Below are positions 5,040 to 11,144 of a stretch of DNA of 25,110 nt, one piece after another. The stretch comes from a virus: positions 1 to 25,110 of the IMG/VR virus record IMGVR_UViG_3300042383_001393; one strand, written 5' to 3'. The notes beneath the pieces were generated by a model. It was not told the origin of the DNA. It did not search any database and saw only the letters and a program-made list of their open reading frames with translations. Made by a program: the position numbers and the translations under genes. Numbering within the stretch: position 1 is the stretch's first letter; each line of letters starts with the position of its first letter.

Positions 5040-5552
5040 ATGTTTATCTCAGAGGTAATGGTCAAAAAATTTGATCCTTTGTTAATTGAATTTTGGAGAC
5101 AACAAAGTCAGGATAAACTTGACCAGTATTTTACGACTGACGGATGCATTTCGGCCAGTCAGAATTTTTTAGAGTTCTTGGACACAAAAGGGCTGTCGGG
5201 TTTTGCAGAAATAATACCAATTGGTTACATAATTACCACAAACGGAAAGCAAATCAAAGCACAAGGTTGGTTTCATCTGGATCACCCGGTTCTAACACCG
5301 GATGCTTTAACCAGTCATGATATCAGACAGATGAGATCAACTGGTCTAAACCCCAAGAAGCGAAAAGATCGCAAAACATATATCTACCAAAACAATCTGG
5401 AAGAAGAGTTTCGGTGGGTACCACACAGCTGGGTAGAGCTACGTGGTCGGATCCTGGATCCCAGTGGTTTTTACATCGATGGCGAGAGTGGTCAGTTCGA
5501 TCGTTTGGTGGAAAACAAATCAAACCTAACAGAAAGATATCGGTATTTTTAA
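5040..5552 (+). CDS. Putative cysteine peptidase / transglutaminase-like protein (170 aa)
   Basis: A 170-residue protein. A Cys-His-Asp set is visible in the usual order: C36 in TDGCISASQNFLEFL (start of a helix), H129 in WVPHSWVELRGR and D140 in ILDPSGF. The string HSWVEL-x-G-R-I-L-D-P is characteristic of transglutaminase-like and related papain-fold proteins, in which Cys, His and Asp form the triad. The segment between is rich in Lys/Arg (about 105-112). The substrate is unknown; roles could be protein crosslinking, amide hydrolysis or peptide-bond cleavage. The start is supported by the ACTAAATA box 6 bases upstream. The N-terminus MFISEV contains an I-S-E site like those in the candidate capsid-targeting leaders, but is too short to claim one. 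Confidence 0.6.
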   Translation: MFISEVMVKKFDPLLIEFWRQQSQDKLDQYFTTDGCISASQNFLEFLDTKGLSGFAEIIPIGYIITTNGKQIKAQGWFHLDHPVLTPDALTSHDIRQMRSTGLNPKKRKDRKTYIYQNNLEEEFRWVPHSWVELRGRILDPSGFYIDGESGQFDRLVENKSNLTERYRYF

Positions 5553-5582
5553 TTTCAGTGGGCACTTTGATAGTCAAACTGC

Positions 5583-5675
5583 ATGACAACACTGAACAGC
5601 ATTGTAATAGACAATCATGACAGTAAGATCGTAACTGTTTGGATAGGAGATCCTGTTCTATATGCGTTTTTATGA
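5583..5675 (+). CDS. Possible 30-residue ORF
   Basis: Begins MTTLNSIVIDNHDSKIV and ends WIGDPVLYAFL. It fills the gap between the peptidase-like gene and the convergent ADP-ribosyltransferase gene. No ribosome site or promoter box is obvious, so it may be chance. Confidence 0.25.
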   Translation: MTTLNSIVIDNHDSKIVTVWIGDPVLYAFL

Positions 5676-5693
5676 TCAAATGTAGCAGCAATA

Positions 5694-6821
5694 CTAAACC
5701 TGTGAAGCAAAACGAATCAATCTGGTGATCTTTTCTTTGTATTCGTCGATGGCTTTGGATTTTTGTTTTGAGTCAGTGATTTTGTTTATGTCTCTGACTG
5801 AGAGTTCTAACTTTTGCTTTTCTGGTGCCACAATTGATTTGATAAATTTTGTGTACTTACTAATTGCCCCCGGCGATGCCATCTTCAATACCCATTCAAT
5901 ATGGTGAATAGTGAGTTTAACATCTACCACTGAGATTCCAAATTCAGCCAGTTTGGGTTTAAGTGTCTTCATCACGTCATTTAGCATGAGGTCAGCGTCT
6001 TTTCTCAGTTTTTTTAGGTCCTGGTCCAAAAAGTATTCTGTGAGACCAAAAGGTGCGAAGTTATACCTGGGCGTTACTTCAAAAGATCCAAAGTAACTCA
6101 CACGGTCGTCGTACGCAATGTTACCTGGAGTGTAGGGTTTCCTGTATAGTAAACGAAAAATATGTTGTTTGCTGGCAGATGAGAAACTTTCAGGTTTGTT
6201 GTTTGTGAGCAGGAAATAAAACAATTTTTTATATTCCTCTTGAGAGCGAAACTGTTCTTGAGAAATAGACTGAATGAGTTCGTTGGGATCTCGTCCAGCG
6301 ACCTGTTGGGCAAATGGTTTAAACTCTTTGAATATCTGAATTTTGTAGTTTCCAGCCGGTAAGATAACTTCATCCTCAGCACCCACACCAGATTGATTAA
6401 CATCCACTCCAACTTCTGCAGGAACAACTGTGGTCAGAATCACTCCTCGGTAACCAACCATATGTTCGCCACTTTTTTGTCGAGCCGATTCAGCAGATGC
6501 TAACACTGAGTTAAAGTAATAAGTTGGTCTGGTGATTGCAAACTGTGAAGCAGTGTCCAAGTCTCTGGTCCAGCTGGTGATTGATTGTGTTTTGACCACT
6601 CCATCTTTGATATCGTCTAGAAACTTTTCATAAGATTCCCGGTCAAGAAAATTCATACCGCGATACAGCTTACCACCCTGATAGGGAAAATAGCTGAGAA
6701 TGTTGTCAAATCGGTCTGCACTGATCCATCTGTTCATGGGATCGTTAACATATTTTCTCAAAAAATCCACAGCATCTTCTGTTGACTCAATCACGAAGTG
6801 TTTGATTTCCCTGAATCTCAT
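5694..6821 (-). CDS. ADP-ribosyltransferase of the R-S-E class (375 aa)
   Basis: Transfers ADP-ribose from NAD to a protein, probably on arginine. The three R-S-E elements are in order: R54 in KLYRGM, the Ser/Thr strand S80-I-T-S83-W-T, and E149-D-E151-V-I-L-P, the ExE motif that marks arginine-specific enzymes. T4 Alt, ModA and ModB, which modify host RNA polymerase and other proteins, belong to this class. Residues 160-375 are helical and unrecognised. The start at 6821 is chosen because a perfect TATAAATA lies 5 bases before it; an ATG nine codons upstream (6848) would put the promoter inside the gene. The N-terminus MRFREIKHFVIES resembles the leaders at 13105 and 14746 and ends in hydrophobic-x-Glu, so the enzyme may be packaged, as T4 Alt is. 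Confidence 0.85.
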   Translation of the reverse strand: MRFREIKHFVIESTEDAVDFLRKYVNDPMNRWISADRFDNILSYFPYQGGKLYRGMNFLDRESYEKFLDDIKDGVVKTQSITSWTRDLDTASQFAITRPTYYFNSVLASAESARQKSGEHMVGYRGVILTTVVPAEVGVDVNQSGVGAEDEVILPAGNYKIQIFKEFKPFAQQVAGRDPNELIQSISQEQFRSQEEYKKLFYFLLTNNKPESFSSASKQHIFRLLYRKPYTPGNIAYDDRVSYFGSFEVTPRYNFAPFGLTEYFLDQDLKKLRKDADLMLNDVMKTLKPKLAEFGISVVDVKLTIHHIEWVLKMASPGAISKYTKFIKSIVAPEKQKLELSVRDINKITDSKQKSKAIDEYKEKITRLIRFASQV

Positions 6822-6826
6822 GTAAT

Positions 6827-6834
6827 TATTTATA
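6827..6834 (-). promoter_or_regulatory. Late promoter TATAAATA (minus strand)
   Basis: Perfect consensus on the minus strand, 5 bases before the ATG at 6821. Back to back with the sigma70-type promoter at 6842, so late and early transcription diverge from here. Confidence 0.8.
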
Positions 6835-6841
6835 CTAAGAA

Positions 6842-6871
6842 TTGACATCGCTCACGTTGTCTTGCTATCAT
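6842..6871 (+). promoter_or_regulatory. Sigma70-type promoter TTGACA-18-TATCAT
   Basis: TTGACA at 6842-6847, 18-base spacer ending TGC, TATCAT at 6866-6871. Counting 7 bases from the -10 places +1 at 6878, the A of the ATG, so the transcript would be leaderless. It heads the operon 6878-10643. Confidence 0.8.
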
Positions 6872-6877
6872 AAGAGT

Positions 6878-7093
6878 ATGGCAAACAGAAAAACATTCAG
6901 CGTAAGGGAGTTGGTGATCAACATCAACTATCGTTTGGAGCATAGCACTTGCACTGACGCTGAACGATTTGCTATGATCAGCGTGCTGGAAAACGTGCTT
7001 CACGAAACCGGCAACTATGCTGGGTTTCAGTATTTGGGCTCGCCTGCTGACCCCAGTCGCCGCAAGTACTACTTCCACGGTAATCTGGCGTAA
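6878..7093 (+). CDS. Small phage protein of the ETGNYxGF type (71 aa)
   Basis: A 71-residue protein: a helical part with HSTCTDAERFAMISVLENVL, then HETGNYAGFQYL and RRKYYFHGNLA. The combination of a Ser-Thr-Cys helix start with ETGNYxGF and RR-Y-Y matches a hypothetical protein that I recognise as common in phages; the function is unknown. The first gene after the early promoter at 6842, it would be translated from a leaderless message. The start at 6878 is preferred over the upstream ATG at 6842, which coincides with the -35 region. Confidence 0.75.
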   Translation: MANRKTFSVRELVININYRLEHSTCTDAERFAMISVLENVLHETGNYAGFQYLGSPADPSRRKYYFHGNLA

Positions 7094-7096
7094 AAT

Positions 7097-7303
7097 ATGA
7101 TTATTAAAACTAGTGACCCAGAATTTCGTCAGATAGATGCAGCATGTCGTCGTTCAGTCACTGACTGGTGACGTACTGGCTGTGCCGGTTCTTTTAGCAC
7201 CTGGTTGCATAAAGAATGGGGTATTGACATTAGTGATACAAATAACATCAAAATTGACAACCCAGAGCTATTGACATTCTTCCTAATCAAATACGCAGCA
7301 TAG
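7097..7303 (+). pseudogene. Paralogue of the next gene, interrupted by an in-frame TGA
   Basis: Reading from ATG 7097, the frame encodes MIIKTSDPEFRQIDAA and so on, meets TGA at 7169-7171 (codon 25), then continues RTGCAGSFSTWLHKEWGI to NPELLTFFLIKYAA and TAG at 7301. Both halves match the following gene: KxSDP at the start, W(L/M)xxEWG(I/L) in the middle and (N/D)PELLTFF(L/V)(I/L)KY at the end. The codon before the stop is TGG, so a Trp codon changed to TGA is one simple explanation. TGA is a normal stop elsewhere in this window (for example at 12308 and 22293), so a genome-wide recoding is unlikely. It may be a recent pseudogene, a readthrough gene or a sequence error. Confidence 0.7.
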
Positions 7304-7304
7304 C

Positions 7305-7568
7305 ATGACTGTTAAACTCAGCGATCCAAACAACAACCACATCAAGCGAGCATTTGTTGCTGCCTGGACTTTAGAATTTGGCCCATATGGAGAGAGAACC
7401 GCACAAAAAGGATATTCTATAACTGCCAGCAGAAAAAATTTTGTCAAATGGATGAAATCTGAATGGGGGTTGTCTGGCTTCAAAGGAGCAGACGAATACC
7501 GTGATGCCACGTTGATAGTTGATGACCCCGAATTGCTAACATTTTTTGTACTCAAATACGGATACTAA
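7305..7568 (+). CDS. Hypothetical protein, intact copy of the interrupted gene (87 aa)
   Basis: An 87-residue protein beginning MTVKLSDPNNNHIKRAF. It contains FVKWMKSEWGLSGF (about 46-59) and ends DDPELLTFFVLKYGY. It starts one base after the stop of its interrupted paralogue at 7097-7303, so the pair is a tandem duplication. The C-terminal motif is also loosely shared with the genes at 2026 and 2271. Small, probably cytoplasmic; no function recognised. Confidence 0.75.
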   Translation: MTVKLSDPNNNHIKRAFVAAWTLEFGPYGERTAQKGYSITASRKNFVKWMKSEWGLSGFKGADEYRDATLIVDDPELLTFFVLKYGY

Positions 7569-7578
7569 GAATACACAA

Positions 7579-7899
7579 ATGAGAATTGCTTGGGCAGCAC
7601 AAGATGATCGCGGATTTTTCAGAGCACTTGTGATTTTAAGTTCTGAAAAAATCTTCTACGAGGATATAATGGGCAATGCTTCCAGGATTGAGTTTAAATG
7701 CGCTCACATCACTGGCCACATCGACACCAAAAAATTGAGCTTTGAAATTTGGGAGCCATGTTTGGCAGGTCGCATCAATCAGTATCGTGAGCGGGCTATC
7801 AAGCATAGATACAAAATTGTCCCCAATGAGACGCTGTTAACTGTGGCAGACATGTCAAGCCTCGAACAACTGATAGTTTGGCGTATCCTTTCCACATGA
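7579..7899 (+). CDS. Hypothetical protein (106 aa)
   Basis: A 106-residue protein beginning MRIAWAAQDDRGFFRALVILSS. The frame is open upstream to 7546, but that part overlaps the previous gene, and the ATG at 7579 gives normal packing. The first half looks strand-rich and the second half helical (AGRINQYRERAIKHRYK). It overlaps the next small gene by ATGA. No family recognised. Confidence 0.65.
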   Translation: MRIAWAAQDDRGFFRALVILSSEKIFYEDIMGNASRIEFKCAHITGHIDTKKLSFEIWEPCLAGRINQYRERAIKHRYKIVPNETLLTVADMSSLEQLIVWRILST

Positions 7900-8027
7900 T
7901 TCTCACATTGATTATTTTGCTGATACTGATTCCGTTGCCCATAATGCTGGTGCATCGATTAATGGATTGGCACACCCACAACAAACGCAAAAACAAGAAA
8001 AATATCGAGATGTATTTCTTTATCTGA
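7896..8027 (+). CDS. Tiny membrane protein (43 aa)
   Basis: A 43-residue ORF. Residues 1-19 are hydrophobic (MILTLIILLILIPLPIMLV), then a basic tail follows (HNKRKNKKN at about 28-36). It is a single-pass membrane protein with a positive cytoplasmic tail. The start overlaps the preceding stop (ATGA), supporting translation by coupling. It lies directly before a lipoprotein gene and could belong to a lysis or envelope module, but no family is recognised. Confidence 0.6.
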   Translation: MILTLIILLILIPLPIMLVHRLMDWHTHNKRKNKKNIEMYFFI

Positions 8028-8036
8028 GAGGCACCC

Positions 8037-8315
8037 ATGCGCTACGCAATGATTTTGTTAATGGTTTTTTTGATGAGTTGCAGGATTCGTCAACAGAATG
8101 AAGTTCACACCACCACTGATCCGCACGTCACTCACATTCAGTTACCGCCAGGACAGAAGGTTTCCTTTGTTCACCCAGTGTCTTCAAATGTCAGTGTGGA
8201 GACCCGCAAGGCCTACCCGGATGAACAGTCAGAAACTGTGGAGATGAAATTTTACGACATAAGTGGTCGCTGCTATCTAAAATACATAATTCAGGAACAG
8301 TCAGTGCAGAAATAA
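8037..8315 (+). CDS. Putative lipoprotein (92 aa)
   Basis: The signal sequence MRYAMILLMVFLMSC has a basic residue at position 2, a hydrophobic core and a lipobox L12-M-S-C15, so C15 should be lipid-modified and the 78-residue mature part anchored in a membrane, probably facing the periplasm. The mature part is polar and strand-rich (HVTHIQLPPGQKVSFVHPV, SVETRKAYP). Phage lipoproteins of this size include outer spanins and superinfection-exclusion proteins; the sequence does not decide between them. GAGAGG 5 bases upstream is a good ribosome site. Confidence 0.7.
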   Translation: MRYAMILLMVFLMSCRIRQQNEVHTTTDPHVTHIQLPPGQKVSFVHPVSSNVSVETRKAYPDEQSETVEMKFYDISGRCYLKYIIQEQSVQK

Positions 8316-8318
8316 ATA
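8311..8318 (+). promoter_or_regulatory. Late-promoter-like box AATAAATA
   Basis: Overlaps the stop of the lipoprotein gene and lies 7 bases before the ATG at 8326. Weaker than the 5-base cases, and TAA stops followed by AT-rich sequence could mimic it. Confidence 0.35.
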
Positions 8319-8325
8319 CAAAGAC

Positions 8326-8466
8326 ATGCTAAACGATATCACAGAATTTTTGTTTTGTCCAGTTCACGGTGTGTTTGCGCCTACTAGATGGCCTGTAATA
8401 GTGCCTGTTGTAAGTGCCGGTGTGATGTTTATTCGTCAATGCCTGCGTAGGGGTAAAAATGTTTAA
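8326..8466 (+). CDS. Small membrane protein (46 aa)
   Basis: A 46-residue ORF beginning MLNDITEFLFCPVHG. It has a hydrophobic segment around residues 19-36 (TRWPVIVPVVSAGVMFI) and a basic end (RQCLRRGKNV). It overlaps the DUF3307 gene by 8 bases, as do other pairs in the operon. Likely single-pass membrane protein; function not recognised. Confidence 0.5.
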   Translation: MLNDITEFLFCPVHGVFAPTRWPVIVPVVSAGVMFIRQCLRRGKNV

Positions 8467-8782
8467 TGTGTTATGGTGGTTATTGGCAGGTCATTTTTTT
8501 GGCGATTATGTGTTTCAAAATGATTTTTTGGCTCGATCCAAAAATCATAAAAATCCTTTACCAGGTATACCCTGGTTTTGGAGTCTGTTGGCCCACAGCG
8601 TGGTGCATGGCAGCTTGGTGTTGCTGGTGACTGGCAGTCTAAGATTGGCTAGTTACGAAACCATAACCCATTTGGTAATAGACTTCCACAAAAGCAATGA
8701 AGACATTGGTTTTCACACAGATCAGGCCCTGCATATATTTTGTAAACTGATTTGGTTTGTTATGAACATGTTTGATCTATAG
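8459..8782 (+). CDS. DUF3307-like membrane protein (107 aa)
   Basis: A 107-residue membrane protein. It matches the DUF3307 pattern: HFFGDYVFQNDFLARSKN near the N-terminus (H12, D16, Q20), a second segment WSLLAHSVVHGSLVLLV (about 41-57), then THLVIDFHK and DQALHIFCKLIWFV at the C-terminus. Conserved His and Asp residues inside membrane segments are typical of this family, whose function is unknown; members occur in bacteria and in many phages. It lies among small membrane and lipoprotein genes. Confidence 0.8.
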   Translation: MFNVLWWLLAGHFFGDYVFQNDFLARSKNHKNPLPGIPWFWSLLAHSVVHGSLVLLVTGSLRLASYETITHLVIDFHKSNEDIGFHTDQALHIFCKLIWFVMNMFDL

Positions 8783-8791
8783 AGAGGAATT

Positions 8792-9052
8792 ATGACATCT
8801 TTAAGTAAAGTCAGTGGTTCGCATCGTTATATTAATGACCTCACAATGAGTATTGTGGTGGTTGTCTTGGTGGCTGGTTTTGGGATTTGGGAGTACTTCA
8901 GAATTTGCAAATTTCGCGAAGCTCACACACAAACAGTGAACAAAGTCTGCCCAGTGATCGCAAGCACTGGTGGTAAACCCACCAGAATTCAGGATGACCA
9001 GTGTCAGATGGAAATCTCCAAAGACGTATGGATTACTCTAAAGTTGGACTAA
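8792..9052 (+). CDS. Single-pass membrane protein (86 aa)
   Basis: Residues 1-17 are polar, residues 18-36 hydrophobic (MSIVVVVLVAGFGIWEYF), and the remaining 50 residues polar with two cysteines (C50 and C69 or nearby) that could form a disulfide outside the cytoplasm. GAGAGGA lies a few bases upstream of the ATG. Its TAA overlaps the next ATG by one base. No family recognised. Confidence 0.7.
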   Translation: MTSLSKVSGSHRYINDLTMSIVVVVLVAGFGIWEYFRICKFREAHTQTVNKVCPVIASTGGKPTRIQDDQCQMEISKDVWITLKLD

Positions 9053-9396
9053 TGACTGATAAAGTTATCACCTATCTGGAATATCCGGCAAATCCTGTAA
9101 CATACTCTGTGGAAAAATTTTTGCAATCAGGGTATGTGGGTGTTGGCTGGAATGATCTACTGACTGAAATGTTTGAGAAACTATTTCAAGCAGGTTGGGA
9201 TGGCAGACTGCTACAACTAAAACAAAAATTTGGAACTTTGCGAGTCTACTTGTATCAATCAAGTGATACCCTATGGGACATCACCAATGAATACGAGAAC
9301 AGAAGTTCCTTTGTGTGTGAAGATTGTGGTGGTGTGCCTGCGGAGATTCGCAATATTTTCGGTTTTCTTTACACCAAATGTGCAGATTGTATATAA
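9052..9396 (+). CDS. Phage protein with KFGTLR motif and zinc ribbon (114 aa)
   Basis: A 114-residue protein starting within the previous stop (TAATG). It contains GWNDLLTEMFEKLF (about 30-43), then the strand LLQLKQKFGTLRVYLY (about 53-68), and a C-terminal pair of knuckles C-E-D-C and C-A-D-C (about 95 and 111) forming a probable zinc ribbon. The KxKFGxLR strand plus C-terminal CxxC pairs recur in a hypothetical protein found in many phages and prophages. Function unknown. Confidence 0.75.
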   Translation: MTDKVITYLEYPANPVTYSVEKFLQSGYVGVGWNDLLTEMFEKLFQAGWDGRLLQLKQKFGTLRVYLYQSSDTLWDITNEYENRSSFVCEDCGGVPAEIRNIFGFLYTKCADCI

Positions 9397-9400
9397 CGCT

Positions 9401-10030
9401 ATGTCAAAAAACAAAAAAAATTCTGGCAGTGCAGAAGTATCAGAATTTCTAGACGATCAATCCTATTTTGATTCAGATGTCACATCTAATCTGGATCGAA
9501 ATGGGATTTATCTGTTCAGTGAGGAATTTACCACCTCCAGCGTGGCCAGATGTATCAAATTTATACTGAATAAAAATTACAGCCCAGCAAACCGAAAACC
9601 ACAACACATTACTCTGATGTTCATGAGTGATGGCGGTGATTTAAGTGCTTGTTTTGGTTTAATTGATGTGATGAAAGGCAGCCGTATTCCCATTCATACC
9701 GTGGGTATTGGCAGCATAGCCAGCAGTGCCCTGTTTGCATTCATGGCTGGTGAACCTGGTCATCGCACTGTCACGCCCAACACCAGTATCATGAGCCACC
9801 AATTCAGTTGGTATACTGGTGGCAAGGCTCATGAACTAATGGCCCAAACTTCTGAACTCGCCAGGCTGGAACGACGTTTAATAAATCATATTAAAACCTG
9901 CACCAGTTTGAAAACTGATGCTGACATACGTCAGTACCTGCTTCCTCCCAGTGATGTTTACTTGGAGGCTCGTGATGCAATTAAACTGGGGATTGCAGAC
10001 CGGGTGGCTACCTATTATCCCTACAAATAA
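9401..10030 (+). CDS. ClpP-like serine protease (209 aa)
   Basis: A ClpP/crotonase-fold serine peptidase of family S14 type. The oxyanion-region loop reads SDGGD (76-80), where ClpP has SPGG. The nucleophile is S108 in GSIASSALFAFMAG (compare GQAASMGAFLLAAG). H133 in MSHQ corresponds to MIHQ, and D185 in SDVYLEA is followed by AIKLGIAD, as in ClpP. The triad is complete. Length is near the normal 200 residues; the first 35 residues are extra and polar. The frame is open to 9230, but that part overlaps the previous gene. In phages ClpP-like proteases often process capsids or scaffolds; the next gene encodes an exported protein, so another role is possible. No ClpX-type ATPase is in the window. 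Confidence 0.88.
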   Translation: MSKNKKNSGSAEVSEFLDDQSYFDSDVTSNLDRNGIYLFSEEFTTSSVARCIKFILNKNYSPANRKPQHITLMFMSDGGDLSACFGLIDVMKGSRIPIHTVGIGSIASSALFAFMAGEPGHRTVTPNTSIMSHQFSWYTGGKAHELMAQTSELARLERRLINHIKTCTSLKTDADIRQYLLPPSDVYLEARDAIKLGIADRVATYYPYK

Positions 10031-10040
10031 TGGAGTTGAT

Positions 10041-10643
10041 ATGAAAAAGATACTGTTTTTTGCAATGTTGGCGTTTCAGTGCCAAGCACTGGATCATCAG
10101 ATCAGGCTGGAAGCAGTTAGCATGAAGGATCACCAAGTGCAATCCCTAGCCAAGGGAGTCAGAATCACTGATACCATTAAGCTATCGGGTGATAATCTGG
10201 CTGCAGAAATTCGCCTAGAGTCAGTGCAGAGCAGAAATTACAATGCCCCCATGTACTGGCAAAACGTACAGTTTTTCCAACAACGTCAGAATACACCCAG
10301 CCAAGCCAGTGCTGCACTGTTGAAAAACAATCTGATCAAGTTACAGGATCTGGAGATTGGTGCCCGTGGTGGAGTTCGCCAGTTGTTTGGACCTGATGGA
10401 GTAAACGATACGGGTTATATTTTTGAACCACGTGTTCGTTATGCTCTGGGTGCAATGACTCTCAGAGCTGGATACGAAATCAGCAAAAGTTTGACTAATG
10501 ATCGTAACACCAAGTACAATATTAAAAAGCTGGGTGTGGGTTACAATCTTACTCCGGGGCTTGCAGTAGTGACTTCTTATGAACTACAACGTGGTTATCT
10601 GCATCGCACTGTCTGGACTTTTGGAGTTGCATTTCAGAAGTAA
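10041..10643 (+). CDS. Secreted, probably outer-membrane beta-barrel protein (200 aa)
   Basis: The signal peptide MKKILFFAMLAFQCQA is cleaved before LDHQ by Sec rules. The mature part has alternating strands typical of a small outer-membrane barrel, especially in the second half (FEPRVRYALGAMTLRAGYEI, KLGVGYNLTPGLAVVTSYEL, TVWTFGVAFQ). The C-terminus ends GVAFQK, close to the aromatic end used for barrel assembly but with an extra Gln-Lys. TGGAG lies 7 bases before the ATG. A phage-encoded porin-like protein, such as Lom of lambdoid phages, may alter the host surface after infection. Exact family not recognised. Confidence 0.65.
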   Translation: MKKILFFAMLAFQCQALDHQIRLEAVSMKDHQVQSLAKGVRITDTIKLSGDNLAAEIRLESVQSRNYNAPMYWQNVQFFQQRQNTPSQASAALLKNNLIKLQDLEIGARGGVRQLFGPDGVNDTGYIFEPRVRYALGAMTLRAGYEISKSLTNDRNTKYNIKKLGVGYNLTPGLAVVTSYELQRGYLHRTVWTFGVAFQK

Positions 10644-10657
10644 ATCGTTTTAAGCCT

Positions 10658-10678
10658 GGGCTGGACAAAATCCAGCCC
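10658..10678 (+). terminator. Hairpin at the end of the 6878-10643 operon
   Basis: Perfect 8-base-pair stem GGGCTGGA/TCCAGCCC with a 5-base loop CAAAA, 15 bases after the stop of the last gene. The tail AATCATTCAT is only moderately U-rich, so termination may be partial. Confidence 0.6.
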
Positions 10679-10684
10679 AATCAT

Positions 10685-11133
10685 TCATAGTAACACTGTT
10701 TGGTCGAGGCAGCTCGACCCGCATTGAGTCAGCATCGGATATTGCGGACGGATCTTGCGAGTTACGCACCTAAACAAATGATAGCGGCTCTGTGAAAAAG
10801 ATACAACCGCTAAACACACTGACGCATGTCAATACTGTGTCTGTGTGTTTCCGTTGGTTTTCGCACATTAGCTTGAAGGTTGAGCAGGATTAAGTGAGTT
10901 TGCCCTTATGGTCCAACGTGTGTGAAACGAAGAAGAAGCAGGGGGTACAGGCCAACCGCCTCCGCATAAACTTCTGTATTGACTGGATCAAGAACTCATA
11001 GCAGATCTTTTCCGCTTCGCCCCGCGGACGGGCGAAGAGTGGCTGAATCTATAGCAGTGATATCTTAAAAGTTCATTAAAAATCGCGTCGAGCTGACTGC
11101 GGAAGCGAAGACGCTGATGTGCGTAGCACATCA
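10685..11133 (+). ncRNA. Gene-free region of about 500 bases with many strong inverted repeats
   Basis: No convincing ORF lies between 10644 and 11144. Inverted repeats include GGTCGAG/CTCGACC (10702-10708 and 10713-10719), TAGCGG/CCGCTA near 10781-10811, AAACACAC/GTGTGTTT near 10813-10851 enclosing TGAC-GCAT-GTCA, TTTCGCACA with TGTGTGAAA near 10858 and 10919, CTTCGCCC/GGGCGAAG (11015-11022 and 11030-11037), and TGATGTGC/GCACATCA (11115-11122 and 11126-11133). The density suggests a structured RNA or a regulatory or replication region. It does not match tmRNA, RNase P RNA or SRP RNA signatures that I looked for. Confidence 0.5.
11115..11133. repeat. Hairpin abutting a late-type promoter
   Basis: TGATGTGC-GTA-GCACATCA, an 8-base-pair stem with a 3-base loop, shares its last two bases with the box CATAAATA. 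It could terminate incoming transcription just before the new start, or regulate access to the promoter. Confidence 0.55.
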
Positions 11134-11139
11134 TAAATA
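11132..11139 (+). promoter_or_regulatory. Late-promoter-like box CATAAATA
   Basis: Exactly 5 bases before the ATG at 11145, so transcription should begin on the start codon. Confidence 0.65.
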
Positions 11140-11144
11140 ATGAC

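Noticed and set aside
6822-6848. Nine-codon N-terminal extension of the ADP-ribosyltransferase
   Set aside because: A perfect late promoter lies inside it, 5 bases before the next ATG, and the leader motif begins at that ATG.
7097-7303. Genome-wide recoding of TGA
   Set aside because: Several clear genes end in TGA, including the Gp88-like and superoxide dismutase genes.
9230-9400. N-terminal extension of the ClpP-like protein
   Set aside because: It overlaps the KFGTLR zinc-ribbon gene and has no resemblance to ClpP; ATG 9401 gives a normal-sized protein.
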